This document shows, piece after piece, positions 48,693 to 61,238 of a DNA stretch of 64,000 bases. Position numbers and translations under genes: made by a program. The notes under the pieces are model-generated. The model did not search any database and was not told the DNA's origin. It saw nothing but the letters and a program-made list of their open reading frames with translations. The first letter of the stretch is position 1; every line of letters begins with the position of its first letter. The stretch spans positions 372,001 to 436,000 of the forward strand of contig CP141141.1 in assembly GCA_035235625.1 (NCBI GenBank), in the 5' to 3' direction. The DNA comes from Saururus chinensis (taxonomy: Eukaryota > Streptophyta > Magnoliopsida > Piperales > Saururaceae).

Positions 48693-49384
48693 CACCTTGC
48701 CTTGTAGTTATATACAGTTAACGAAAACAACCCATATAATTGTGAAAAAAATCTCTTTACAGTGTGTCTGAGAGAGAGGAACTCAACGAGATTGTGAAAT
48801 TTATTTACTAAGCTCTCATTAATTTATCTCATCCTGTGATTTTCATCTATTATGTGTTAGAATATAAAATAAATAAATAGAATTTTCTCCTTACGTAATG
48901 GCTAGAACCTTTGTTAATGTCTTGTTTCCCATCTACAATTGTTATAAACATTCATAGACACTGAAGGGAGGCTCCTTCCGGGAATTGGTCTGAATTCTAA
49001 TAAAACCACCATATCCATATGCTCCTACCTCAAACACCCTAACAGAGGTTTAGTCAATTAGGATTTGAAAATAAAATGCTAGTATTTTAAAATTTCCGAT
49101 TAGTCATTTAGAATTGTCTATGTCATATTTACAATCTAGTGTTATTACATTAAGATTTAAAATATAATATTTTAAATATCGTGTTAGTGGTTAAACAATT
49201 GATTCTTATATTTGAAATATAGCATTAGTTAAAAATCTTAGGATTATGATTTGAAAGGATTTTGTTGGAAACTTATAACATAAAAGTGAGATTTTACAAC
49301 ACCACATCTAGAGGTGGTATTGTAAAATGACAGAAGCACTAGAAAAGGGAGGTCGGCATGCACTAGAAAATGAAGGCTTAGACA
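46433..49384. other. No confident gene; possible scrap near 47180-47650
   Basis: Minus-strand pieces such as DSEDSDEGCVQPNNILFCLV and NTFAGIPGNMANFKTV look protein-like and faintly LRR-like, but frames are broken and no NB-ARC or kinase motif is present. An (AT)n microsatellite lies at 48659-48690. The rest is AT-rich. Confidence 0.35.
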
Positions 49385-50330
49385 CACTAGAGGTTGATAC
49401 CAATACGGTACAAGGGGCGATATGCCCCCCACACGTATCCATGATACGTACCGGCCGTATTGGGCATATGATATCGATATGGCCGATACATATTGATATT
49501 CTAATATTTTAATATTTTTTTTTATTTTAAAAAAAAATTAAAATTTTTTCCTTAAAAACAAAAAAATATAATTCAAATCCAACCTCTTCTAATGACTATG
49601 TTTTTATTATATTAAAAATATTTTTAAAAAAATTATATGATATCAATATAAGTGGGTATATATAGTTTACATAATTTTTTTAAAAATATAGTGCTCCACA
49701 ATTATGCATTTACTTAAACATCTACCATATGAGTTTCTCAATAATATTCATATAATTTATTAAATATCTTATTTAATTTTAAAACACTTAATATGGGGCG
49801 GAGGAAATAATAGTTTGTAGAGGACAGAGGGAGTAAAGTGTATGGTTCTAAAATGAAATAATTTTAGAGCACTCATATCAATTTATACGACCTTCTAAAA
49901 TAAAATATTATAATGATATATTATTAGTTATAATATTTTTTTATGTATATCAAAGGGTTTACTACCGTTTTGGCACGTACCAAGCATATCATCGACGTGT
50001 ACCTATATTTGTGATTATTATACTATCATCTGTATCAATACCATGGAAGGCTATATCGATACGAATGAGAGTATCGATGACTATTAAAAAAAATTAAATT
50101 AAAAAATAGTTTTTTAAATAAAAAAATATTTTTAAATTACGATATCAATACGTATCGACCGTATCGATATGGTATGGCTGATACAGCCGTTACGTATCGA
50201 TAATTACAATGGGGGCGTATCGCCCCCCATACTGTACCAATATCGGCCAATACTGGTACATATCGGCCGATATGCACCCGTATCGGCCGATACAGCCTTC
50301 CATGATTGATATTGCCTTCCATGGCTTAGA
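49385..50330. mobile_element. Inverted-repeat element with TATCGGCCGATA-type ends
   Basis: 49390-49510 pairs in inverted orientation with about 50140-50250: GGTACA..GGGGCGATA.GCCCCCC and GATATCGATA..GGCCGATAC.TATTGATAT on both sides. The right side extends further with repeated TATCGGCCGATA palindromes up to CCTTCCATG. The interior is AT-rich and non-coding. Probably a non-autonomous DNA transposon; the superfamily is not determined. Confidence 0.6.
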
Positions 50331-51524
50331 GGAGGTTGTCATTTTCATGTGGCAACTGGAGCTTGGCAGAGGCCACCATCCTTGCCAGAGAAACCATCAT
50401 GGCCAGATAACGTCTCATCTCACCTTCTAATTATCACTATCTTCTATTCTCTATTTTAATTTTTTTCCTCCACATACCCTATTGCCTACTCCGCTTATGA
50501 CCACCTCTCGCATTTTTTCAAATTATGGATTAGTCAAATTTTAAAATTGTAAATAAAAAAAATTTAGGAGTTAATTATTTTAAAATCAACAATGCAAATC
50601 CCGAGATTCTAGTAATACAAGGTTTGGGTATCCAAATATTTTAAAATTTGGCAATTTAAATCTTAGAATTTGGATTATATTCTAAAATCACATATTTTAA
50701 ATTCAGTATTTAAAATTTTAATTAACTAACCCCTTGTAAGTAAAGAAGCTCCCCATGCTGCCGGAGAAACTTGTCACACAAGTTCAGTAGTTTAAAGTTG
50801 GAGGATCAATGTAAGTCAAGACAAGTAAAACCTTGCCGCCCACAAGTTCAAATAGGCAAAGAGCTTTGTTAACAAAACAAGTACTAATGGTACAGTAATC
50901 CAATAAAGTGTAAGCAAAAACAGCTAAGGAAGAACTACCAGTAAATAACAAGCATCACATATAAAACATCAAATTTATGTGGTTCAGACTATTACTATTC
51001 AAGACAAATTCCATTCATAATAAAACAAGAATGAGAAATAGTTAATAAGCATTTACCCATAAACAAAGCCCTCAAATAGCTTGCTCACATCCTCTCCAAA
51101 GTTCTTAAAAGGAGTACAATCAACACCGAGAACGCTATAAATAGAACCATAATCCTTAGCACAAAAGAGCATATAAAGATACCCATACTAGAGAGCTTTT
51201 TATAGGTTTTACAACACCGGAATAGACCTATTAGAATCCTCCTATACGATTAGAATCTTACTGGGGAAGATCACAAATATAGAACCAAATTTAAGTAAGT
51301 TCCAAACTAAAAATTGAGCCACACAATAAAACAACAAGACAATTGATCTCAATCCATCACAACCAAAGTGACAGAGTGCTTGCGATCTTCCCAAAAGCTC
51401 AATCTCAACTAAGTGACAAAGATAATTAAACTTAGTGAACATGCGCTAACGTGAATGATGTGGTGTAAACAAAACCGAACGGTCCAATGATCAACACAAC
51501 ATACCGTTAGATGTAGGGGGTGTT
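50331..51524. other. No recognisable gene
   Basis: AT-rich intergenic sequence. Frames are short and without motifs. Confidence 0.5.
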
Positions 51525-52232
51525 TGGAAAATGCTTTTCCCATTTAGGAAAGCGGGTTCTGTTTTGAATGCCTTTGTGGAGAGATGAGCATTAATTGCTT
51601 CTTGAAATACTTCGTCTGTCCTATATTTGTAGTTATATTTGTAAAATTGTAGTTTTTGTTAAACGGTGAAACCCACTTCTAAGAGAACGAAAAATAAGTT
51701 TGTAATATTCTTTTTTCAATACTTAACTACTTAAATTTAACAAAATGGAACTATTAATATAAAATAATTTTTTTCCCAAATAAAGTTATTAATTAAGGAT
51801 GGAAGGAGTACATAGAGGCCATCACAACAATTTGTAAGCCAGTAACAAGGAAAGGTCATCCCACAAATCATGCCTGGGGCAAATTATACTTGACTAGTTA
51901 AACACTTTAATCCCCTATGACCAATGGCTGATCTACTTTGGAAAGTGGTTTTGAGTTTCTTCTTAACCCCTTTATATTCAACCATCTGTCAGGCCTAAAA
52001 CAAACCATGGACCATGAGACCCATTTGTTGGGTGATACATTGGGGTAATTGTTGTTGTTGCACGGCTTGTTGTGGGTAGTCTACCCATTTAGTTTTTAAA
52101 GGGAGATAATTTCCGTCACATCACTCTAAAATGACCTTGAAACTCAACATTCCTCCCAAGGAGTTAACATTCCTCCTAAGTACTTGTAGAAAGGCCATTT
52201 AAGCCTTTATCCTTTTCCATCAAACAGGCCCT
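51525..52232. mobile_element. Candidate MITE
   Basis: Left GGGGTGTTTGGAAAATG and right CATCAAACAGGCCCTTTA form short imperfect inverted ends of the GGGCCTGTTTGG type often seen in plant MITEs. The interior has no coding potential. No target duplication recognised. Confidence 0.35.
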
Positions 52233-52726
52233 TTAAGAATTATCTCCCAAATAATGAGGATAAAGGATATGCCTCAAGGTGCAGTCCTAGAGGCGCGTGA
52301 AGGAGGGGGAACAACTGGAAGACAGTGGAGGAGGAAGAGTTGGGGAAGACGTGGGTTATTCCATAAATATCTTCTAGAATGATGGTCATTATATATTATA
52401 CCCTAGCTAAACAAAAGATGATCCTAACTATTTATTTAGTCCAACCCTCGGCAATTGAAGTCCCAAAACAACAATTAAACCAGTCTATGCATGGCCTCAA
52501 GGGCAACTGAAATAAAATAGTACTAAATGAAATCTAATCACTATTAGTTGACATTGAAACATGACATTGTGCCTATTTTCACAAGTCATAACGGTTATGT
52601 GCAATATGGTCATAGTTCATACGAGTAATGTGCATATGGTCATAGTTCAAATGAATAATGTGCAGTTATCATTTTACTATAAATAGGGATATGATTCATG
52701 AAAGTAGCCAAAGAAACATGATTTAC

Positions 52727-55640
52727 ACTACAACAAAAAGTGCTATTAGTGACACTTTTTATTAGCAACGCAAAGCAAAATGTCACTAATAATTACTATT
52801 TGTGACACATAAAAACATCACAAAAAATTTAACCATTAATGATGTTTTTTATAATTTTTAAAAACATTACTAATAATGTTATTATTAGCGATGTTGTTTA
52901 AAATGTGTCGCTAATAGTTGTACTATTAGCGATGCTTCTAAAAAGCATCGCAAATAAAATAATTTTTTTAAAAATTAAGTTTATTAGCGACACTTTGTTA
53001 AAACCAGCGCTAATAAATAGTCGCTAATAGCTTTATTAATTTACTTATTAATATATATTACTTAAATATATAATAAATAAATATTAAAAAATTTAAAAAT
53101 AAAATTCTCAAATATAATATATTTTATTTAATATTTTTATATATAATAAATAAAATTCTCCTACTTTATCCTCATTCCTCCTCAAAGCTGAGGCTCACGT
53201 TCACGCTTGTAAGTGTGTGAGAGAGAGAAAGAGGAGAAAGAGAGAGGAGTGAAGAGAGAAGGGAAAGGGGTTACAGGACTAAAAAGAGTGAAAGACAAGA
53301 AAGAGAGTGAAGAGAGAGATCTAGAGAAGAGACAGTGGAAAGAGAAGAGAAAGTGAGAGTCGAGAGAGAGTGAGACAAGAGAGAGAGAAAAATAGGGTAG
53401 AGAGAGGAGAGAAGAGAAAAAGAAGAGAGGAGAGGAGTTAGAGAGAGGAGAGAGAGAAGAAAGGAAGAGAGAGGGGTGAGAGAGAAGAGAGAGAGAGAGG
53501 GTAGAGAGAAAAGAGCAGAAGAGAGAGGAGGGAGAGTGCATAGAGAGAGAGAGGAGAGAAGTGAGAGAGAGAATAGAGAGGAAGAGAGAGGAGAGAAAGA
53601 CACTAAAGAGAGAGAGGAGAGGAGCTAGAGAGAGAAGAGAGAGGGAAGAGAGAGTGAGAGAGGAGAGAGAAAGAGAAAGAGAAAGAGGGGAGGGAGAGAG
53701 AAAGAAAGAAAGGAGAGAGAGAAGAAATTAATTTATATTTTTTAAAATTTTTTATTATATTATTATAGTTTAAAATAATAAAAAATTTAAAAATAAAATA
53801 TATTAGCGACATTGTGTCGCTAATATATTTTATTTAACTTTTTTTATTGATTTTAAAATATAATTTATAATAAATGAGAGAGAATGAAGAGCGAGAGAGG
53901 GTAGAAGAGAAGAAGAGAGAGGAGAGAGTGCATAGAGAGAGAGACGAAAGGAGAGAGGACATAGAGAGTGAAGAGCGAGAGAAGAGAGAGGGTAGAGAGA
54001 GAGTAAAGAGAAAGGAGAGAGTATAGAGGGAGGAATTTAATTTTGATTTTTTAGATTTTTTATTAAATATTATATTTTAAAAATAATAAAATAAAATATA
54101 TTAGCAACATATAGAAATTGGCGTCGCTAATACCCTAGGTATTAGCAATATGTACACTTATGCATCACTAATACCTAGGGTATTAGTGACTTTTTTGCTA
54201 TGCGTCACGAATATATTTATTTTATATTTATTATTTTTTAACATTTAATATATAATTAAAAAATCCCAAAAAAATAAATTTCCCTACTCTCTCCCCTCTT
54301 GTCCTTAGAGCTCGGCTCACATTGACGCACATGGGAGAGGGAGAGATCAGAAAGAGAGGAGAGGGAAGAGAGAGGAGAGAGAGAGAGAACGGAGATAGAG
54401 AAGAATTAGAGAAGTGAGAGAGGGAGAGAGAAAAGATAGAGAGAGTGAAGAGAGAGAGACAAGATAGAGGAAGTGAAGAGAGAGAGAGAGAGGAGATAGA
54501 GGGTAGACAGAGAGAGTAGACAAAGGGATGAATTTAATTTTGGTTTTTTTAGATTTTTTTACTAAATATTATATTTTAAAAATAATAAAAAAGAAATAAA
54601 ATAAAATGTATTAGCAATGCATAGGCATATGCGTTACTAATTCGTAGGGTATTAGTGATGCAAATTCCTATGCATTCGCTAATAGTTTTTTTTCTATGCA
54701 TCGTTAATATATTTATTTTATTTTATATTTATTATTTTTAAGATATAATATATAATTAAACTCTAAAAAATTAAATTAAATTCCCCCACTCTCTCCCCTA
54801 TTGTTCTCAAAGCTGGGGCTCACATTGGCACGCATGGGAGAGAGATCAAAAAGAGGAGAGAGGGAAAGAGAGGAGAGAGAGGGGAGGGAGAGGAGATAGA
54901 GAAAGAGAGAAGTGAGAGAGGGAGAGAGAGAAGAGAGAGAGTAGAGAGAGAAAATAGAGATAGAGACTGAGCACAGAGAGAGAGGGTAGAGAGAGGGAGG
55001 AATTCAATTTTATTTTTTTAGATTTTTTTATTAAATATTATATTTAAAAAAAATGTATTAGCGATGCATAGGAATTTGCGTCTCTAATCCGTAGGGTATT
55101 AGAGACGCATACGCCTATGCGTCGCTAATACCTAGTGTATTAGCAATGTTTTTTCCTATGCTTCACTAATATAGTTATTTTATATTTATTATTTTTAAAA
55201 TATAATATATAATGAAAAATCCCCAAAAAATAAAATTAAATTCCTCTACTCTCTCCCCTCTTGTCCTCAAGGTTGGGGCTCACTTTGTTGCGCGTGGAAG
55301 AGAGTTCAGAAATAGGAGAGAGGGAAGAGAGAAGAGAGGGGGGAGGTAAAGAGAGAGGAAATAGAGAAGAGAGAGAGAGTGGGAGTGGGAGAGAGAGAAG
55401 GGATAGAGGATAGAGAGAGAGGAGAGAGGGTATAGAGAGAGAAGAGATAGAGTGAGGAGAGAGAGAGAGATGAGAGATTAGAGAGAATGGGTAGAGAGAG
55501 AAGAGAGAAAGAATTTTAGTAATAATAGTAGTATTTGTGATGCTTATGGATAAGTGTCGTGTCGCAAATGCAAAAAGAAATTTTTTGCGGCGCTTAGCCA
55601 AAAGCATAGAAAATACGTACTTTTTGCAACGCTTCTGATG
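52727..55640. mobile_element. CACTA (En/Spm)-derived element, right end missing
   Basis: Starts CACTACAACAAAAAGTGC, a canonical CACTA terminus, followed by dense subterminal motifs TATTAGCGACA / TCGCTAATA in both orientations, as expected for transposase-binding repeats. Instead of genes, the body is a series of about 450-480-bp units, each with a GA-rich block, a TTTTTAGATTTTTTTA stretch, and a pair of GCGTCGCTAATAC-type motifs. No CACTA transposase. The right-hand TTGTAGTG end is not found before LARD-2 at 55735, so the right limit is set by the last TCGCTAA-like motif. Confidence 0.75.
53220..55510. repeat. Tandem units with (GA)-rich blocks inside the CACTA element
   Basis: GA-rich (GAGAGA, GAAGAG) blocks at about 53220-53725, 53875-54035, 54330-54530, 54840-55005 and 55300-55515. 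Three later blocks are preceded by CTCTCCCCTCTTGTCCT..AAG-type sequence and GGCTCAC..TG.CGC. Frames of Ser/Leu composition on the minus strand are by-products. Confidence 0.85.
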
Positions 55641-55734
55641 AAGCATCGCTAAAAGAATGGGTGGTGTGCAAAATTTCATGCACAACATGCGATTTCATAC
55701 GCGTGAATGAAATTTTTCCCACGTGGTATATATA

Positions 55735-57787
55735 TGTAACATCCCAACTAGGAAACCGATCCAAACTGGGAGTGTTCGAAACACAAAATCGGAGTAAATT
55801 ATATTTTCATAAAAATTAAAATATATCAACCAACCAAGAGTGACGAACTCTGAGTGCAAGAGTCATAAAGTTCCTCTACGCACTACGGAGCTCTAATACT
55901 TCATTGCGCGTAGACTAGAACAAACCTAATATTATAACTAATTTGGATCAGGTGAACGTTGTCTTACTATTGGTTGCCTACATATGTATTGGATAACATT
56001 ACGATATTATTTGAATACGATCAGATCCGAACGTAGTTTTTCCTAATTTCCATTCCATACATCAAGCATCACGAAATCGTATATGTTAATGTACATATAT
56101 TCTTATACCCGAATAAAACATCCGGAATCAGACAGAAACCTCATAAACCATCGGAATTGAACAGAAACCAATAAATCAGCGGAACACACATCTCAGTCTA
56201 TCACAGAAGTGAGCACAACACACAACAAAGCAGATTAGCTCATATTAGATCCTATTAGATTATATTATATCATAATAGATTAGATCGGAACATATCATAT
56301 TAAACAGAGTATTTCAAAGCTTATCAGATCATATTAGATTATACCATATCAAAACATTCATATAATCGGATATCTTAATTAATATTACTAATTAAGATAC
56401 ATATGCATATAAATAAATAAAAATCAAAAAGTCAGAAATGCTTACTCCCTTGTAGTTCTGGAAGTTGCAATGTTCGATATTGCTCGTTTCCTCATAGTGT
56501 CCTCCCTTTTAGGTCCAGAGATAGCCGACAGAATCTCCTCTAGTTCCATAACATTTCTCAGGCGGCAGACATCACCTCTTATTCACCCGGGACATTTCTC
56601 TCTTTGTCGCTTGAAAGCGGTGAACATGACTTTCCCTTAACCCGGGATGTTTCGTACTTCCCACACCCGCAATTGGCAGACAAAACCTCCCTTACCCTGA
56701 TACACTTTTCTACCTCTGTGAGCTTATAGGCGATGGATAGACATTTCCCTCACTCAGAGACTTTCTTTTTTTTGTGCCCCTAGGCTACAGATAAAACCTC
56801 CCCTTAACCCGAGGATGTTTCTCTCACTCCGTAGCACTTCGGTGGAGGACAGAGCCTCCCCTACTCTGGGCCACAACCCTCGTTGTGGCTTAAAGATAGA
56901 GCATGAAGCCCCCTCTTGCTCCGGGCCACTTCTCTCTCCTTGGGGATTGAGAGTGACAGACATAGTCTCCTCTTGCCCCAGGGCTTTTCCCCCTCATAAA
57001 GTTGTCAACTCGAGGAATAGATGCTACCTTCGCGTAGAACACCATCGAATTAGCGAAGAGCGTCTTTTGAACGAACAAAAACGGACTCAAAATGAAGCAG
57101 AAAACACTCGTGAAAGTTTGGATGGAAATCGGAATTTATAGGAGAAGGCATGCAAGTGTATGGCAGAAAAGGGGTACGCGCACAGAGATGTGTGCCATTT
57201 GACCACCCACATGGATAATGTGCGCATGACGCGTGAGTCAGCTTGCAAAGCGTGCGGCGTCACCTTGCATACGCCACGCAACTTATGCGCTGCGTGATCG
57301 ATGGTGTGATCACGTAAGCCCTGCATCGCGCAAATAACCACGATCGCACGGGCCCACCTCTTGCAGTGCGGCTAGGCTCGGCTAACGCCGCTGACATTAT
57401 CTATTCCATCTTTTTCTTAATATTTTATTATTATTCACTCAAATACGATTCCAACTTCAAAACGCGATAACCTCTTATCCCGAGCCAGAATCACACATTC
57501 TTGGTATCGATGGACTCGTATTGTCGAGCCCTTCAAAACTAGACCCCATATGGATAGGTTATCCCACACTTTTCTAATAGGTCCTGCCCATATTGCACGC
57601 TTATCGAGGTCATAACTTTCTCTCCTGATCTCTATTTCATATGTTCTTTGATTTGTTACACACATTACTTCGAGCTCTACACATATACTAATATTCCATT
57701 CCTTGAAACCCCTCAAAGCTTAACTAATTTTTACTTAATTACCCTTAACCCCACGGTTTAGGTTTAATTGAAACACGATGTGTTACA
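55735..57787 (-). repeat. LARD-2 LTR (3' LTR in element orientation)
   Basis: Contains a tandem block at about 56570-57000 based on CTCCCCTTAACCCGGGATG / CACTTCTCTC units. Ends CACGATGTGTTACA. Frames here reflect the tandem block. Confidence 0.85.
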
Positions 57788-57803
57788 TTCTTCCCCCCTT
57801 AAA
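57788..57803 (-). other. LARD-2 polypurine tract
   Basis: Minus strand TTTAAGGGGGGAAGAA directly before the LTR start TGTAACACATC. Confidence 0.82.
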
Positions 57804-60800
57804 CGAATTGCGTCATTGCAAATCACCCAATAACATGCTTTAAAACATACCAATATGCTCTTTAATTGAATAGCAATCACAAACAATATTCCAATAACTT
57901 ACCATTGGGCACAACATATAGAAGCACAATCCAATAAGCCATAATCGGAGAAGATAATCCGATAACTATTGAGATAAAACATTATGAATATAATTTGATA
58001 ACTATGCAGATAAAACATTCAAATATTTGTATCTGATGGTAAAAATCAGATAACACTTTCAAAAAACTAAACCGATATTAATAATCGGTTAAACACTTAT
58101 AAATAGAATGTGATGAAGACAACTTTGAATTCACATTCATAGTAAGAATCTGATAATTTAAAATCGGATAGAACCTTCATAATCGTAATCCCATAGTTTA
58201 TAATCTAATAAAATATTTTAAACAAAATTGATTATTACATTAAAATCATATAAGTCATTATTCGGAGTTCAAAACACAACATAGTAAATCAAGGCTAATC
58301 CAATCCATTTAGACACAAATCCGATAACTCATAGATAATGTTTCACAAATTCCAATATCCAATCATAATCTGATAAATGATGATCGGATAAAATAAAATC
58401 TGATTATTAATTTAAAATTTGATAATTCATATCATATAGAATCTAATTATGAATTTTAAAATTAAATAAATCATTTTTTAGAATCAAAATAGAGCAGATC
58501 AATTCATAGCAAAGCAGACAAAGCAGTCCAAAAACAAATCTTGAAATTTCTGAAATTAAATCATCCAATAGATCATATAATCAAAATATGATATTTTAAG
58601 ATCGGTTAACCGAATCTGATTATTATTTTAAAATCAAACAAATTTTCAGAATCAGAAATCATCAATTTGTCCGATGACAATAAATCCTGAAATCATGATA
58701 CCGAATGACATTCCCCCATACTCATGGGGCATTGTGACGCTCAAAAGGCGAGGAGCTTTCCCATGATGCACCACACCCATGCACGCATTATACCGATTAT
58801 TTTTCTCGGTGGGTATCAATGAGTCATGCTCCAATAGTTTTTGGACTTTATACTAAATAACTTTTTGATAATTTTTGGACTTTATATCAAATAACTACCC
58901 TCAAATCTAGAAGTTGTGATTCCGAACGGTGTTCTCCTTGACATTCATGGGGTAGCAAGAGGCTCAAAAAGTCAGGAGTTTTCGCATTATACTCCACACA
59001 TATGTGTACGCCATACCAATTATTTTTCTCAGCAAGTATCAAGGAGTCATATTCCGATAGTTTTTGGACTTTATACCAAATAACTATCTGATAGTTTTTT
59101 CACTTTATATAAAATAACTACCCTTCAAAATCCGATGGTTTTTGGACTTATACCAAATAATTATCCTTCAAAATTGGATCAGAATTTCAAAGAGAATATC
59201 TTTAACAAAAACATATGTCAATCATAATCTTTTTATAGTCATTCAAAAATTAAATAATCCAACAGAAAACAAACTTTCTATAATCTTTCGAAAACTAAAT
59301 CAATTGATACAAATCATATTCAAACATTTAAAACCAAACCAAACTTTAAATAGAAATTCATCTCATTGCACTAGCAGAATCAACATTAGAGCTATCCACT
59401 AACCCCCATGTCCCATATCATGGGCGTTTGATGGTTTCTCCGCAGTAATTATAATAGCAATTGAGACAACTTTACAATTTCAAATCCCTTTTCAAAACAC
59501 AGGGTGTTTGAAATTTATTTTTATGGCAAATCTATTTTTATGGCAAATCTACCAGTAGACTCGACCTTAGAGCAATCCACTAATACCACATGTCCCATAT
59601 CATGAGTATTTAGCAGTTTCTATTAGGGATGCCGCTATCTTTGAAACAATTGAATTTAATTTTAACATACCAGAAGAATTAACCCATGAGCGATCCACTA
59701 ATACCACGTGTCCCATACCACAGCCATTTAGTAGTTCCTCCTATATAATTCTACTATTTTCCTAAAATGAACTTACAAAATATAGGCATTTCGAAATTGA
59801 ATCTTATATCAATATATGAGTAGAATTTACCGTAGAGCTTTCCCCTAAAGTGGTGTTTAGTGGTTTCTCCTTGGCAACTCTACTGCATTTTAAAATATAT
59901 TCATTTTATAAGCAAATAATTTTTTTTTCAAAACAAACAATTTGAAATCAAATTTTAGTTTCAACATACCGGTAGAACTAGCCCAAGAGATAGCCACTAA
60001 CACCTCATGTCCCATACCATGGGTGTTTCGTGGTTTCTCTTAGGTAGTTCCACCGTCTTTCAAAATAGGTCTTTTTAACTTTTTCAAAATGAAGTTGAAT
60101 TCCTATTGCAATATACCCACAGAACTAAGTCTAGAGTTTTCCCCTAACACTCACGTCCCATACCATGGTGTTTGGTGGTTACTCTTAGGTAGTTCTACTA
60201 TCTTTTAAAACATATTTATTTCTTAATCAAATGTATTTTCTGTAACAGACAATTTGAAATCAAATTTTATTTCAATACCCTAGTAGAATTAATCATAGTC
60301 TTCCACAAGCGCCTCATGTCCCATACCATGAGCTTTTGGCAGTTACTCCTTGGTAATTCTACCATCGTTTAAAATAAATTTAACAGACTAGTTGAAATCA
60401 AACTTACTAAAATCATTGAAAAAAATCATCTAGCACATTTAGAAGAGAAACTTCCTCTTGATTCAAAATCGGAATTCGTAAAATTAGGGTTCAGATCAAA
60501 TCCACTGCCACACATACAAAACAAAATTTCAAATCATTCCTGATCAAAATTCAATAAATAGAAGTTCATCTTGAATCCGATGTAAGACATGCAAAACGAA
60601 ACCTCAAATCAAATTTCATACTTTCATATCATGTCAATTAAAATTAGAATTCGTAAAATTTAGAGTTCATATTAAATCGGATGTCACATACATAGAAAAG
60701 AAAGTTCAAATTCAGAATTCATATTAAATCCATTATCATAGTTGAAACAAAAATACAAATTAATTCATATTCAAAATCAAAATTCGTATCAAATCAAGAT

Positions 60801-61222
60801 TTAGAACAATTTTTTAAAATAATAACAGTTTCAAAAGCGAAATTAATAAAATCAGAGTTTATATCAATTCTATACATCACAAGTAGTGTAGAAATTCCAA
60901 ATCACTTGTAACTAAACTAATCAAAATTCATAAATATAAGAGTTAAGAGCAATTTTGATGCCATACTAGCAAAACAGAATTACAAAGCAAAATCTGATAC
61001 AACTTTTTCATAACAAAACTTCCGAATCATTTTAGATTCAAGATCAAAATTCATAGAGCTGATGTTGCATCAAATCCATTGTAACATTCACAAAACAAAA
61101 TGTATCAATCTTAAATTCAATGTAACACAATTAGAACAAGATTTGAGATTCAATCCAATTTAAATAGTGATTCAAATCAAATCGCAATATTTTTAAAGCA
61201 TTTTTATCTTGCAGACAGAGAA
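57804..61222 (-). other. LARD-2 internal region, non-coding with tandem motifs
   Basis: Repeated units containing CTCATGGGG..GTGACGCTCAAAA and TTTTTGGACTTTATACCAAA occur at about 58700-59160. A second family containing TCCACTAA..CATGTCCCATA..ATG and GGTTTCTC occurs at about 59395, 59575, 59690, 59840, 59995, 60140 and 60300. No retrotransposon protein motif was seen in any frame. Confidence 0.75.
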
Positions 61223-61224
61223 AA

Positions 61225-61238
61225 GCTTCAATACCACT
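61225..61238 (-). other. LARD-2 degenerate primer binding site
   Basis: Plus strand GCTTCAATACCA before the LTR. The complement TGGTATTGAAGC differs from the iMet site TGGTATCAGAGC at a few bases, consistent with age. Confidence 0.7.

Noticed and set aside
53182-55688. Ser/Leu-rich minus-strand frames with apparent hydrophobic stretches
   Set aside because: Translations of GA-rich low-complexity blocks in the CACTA derivative.
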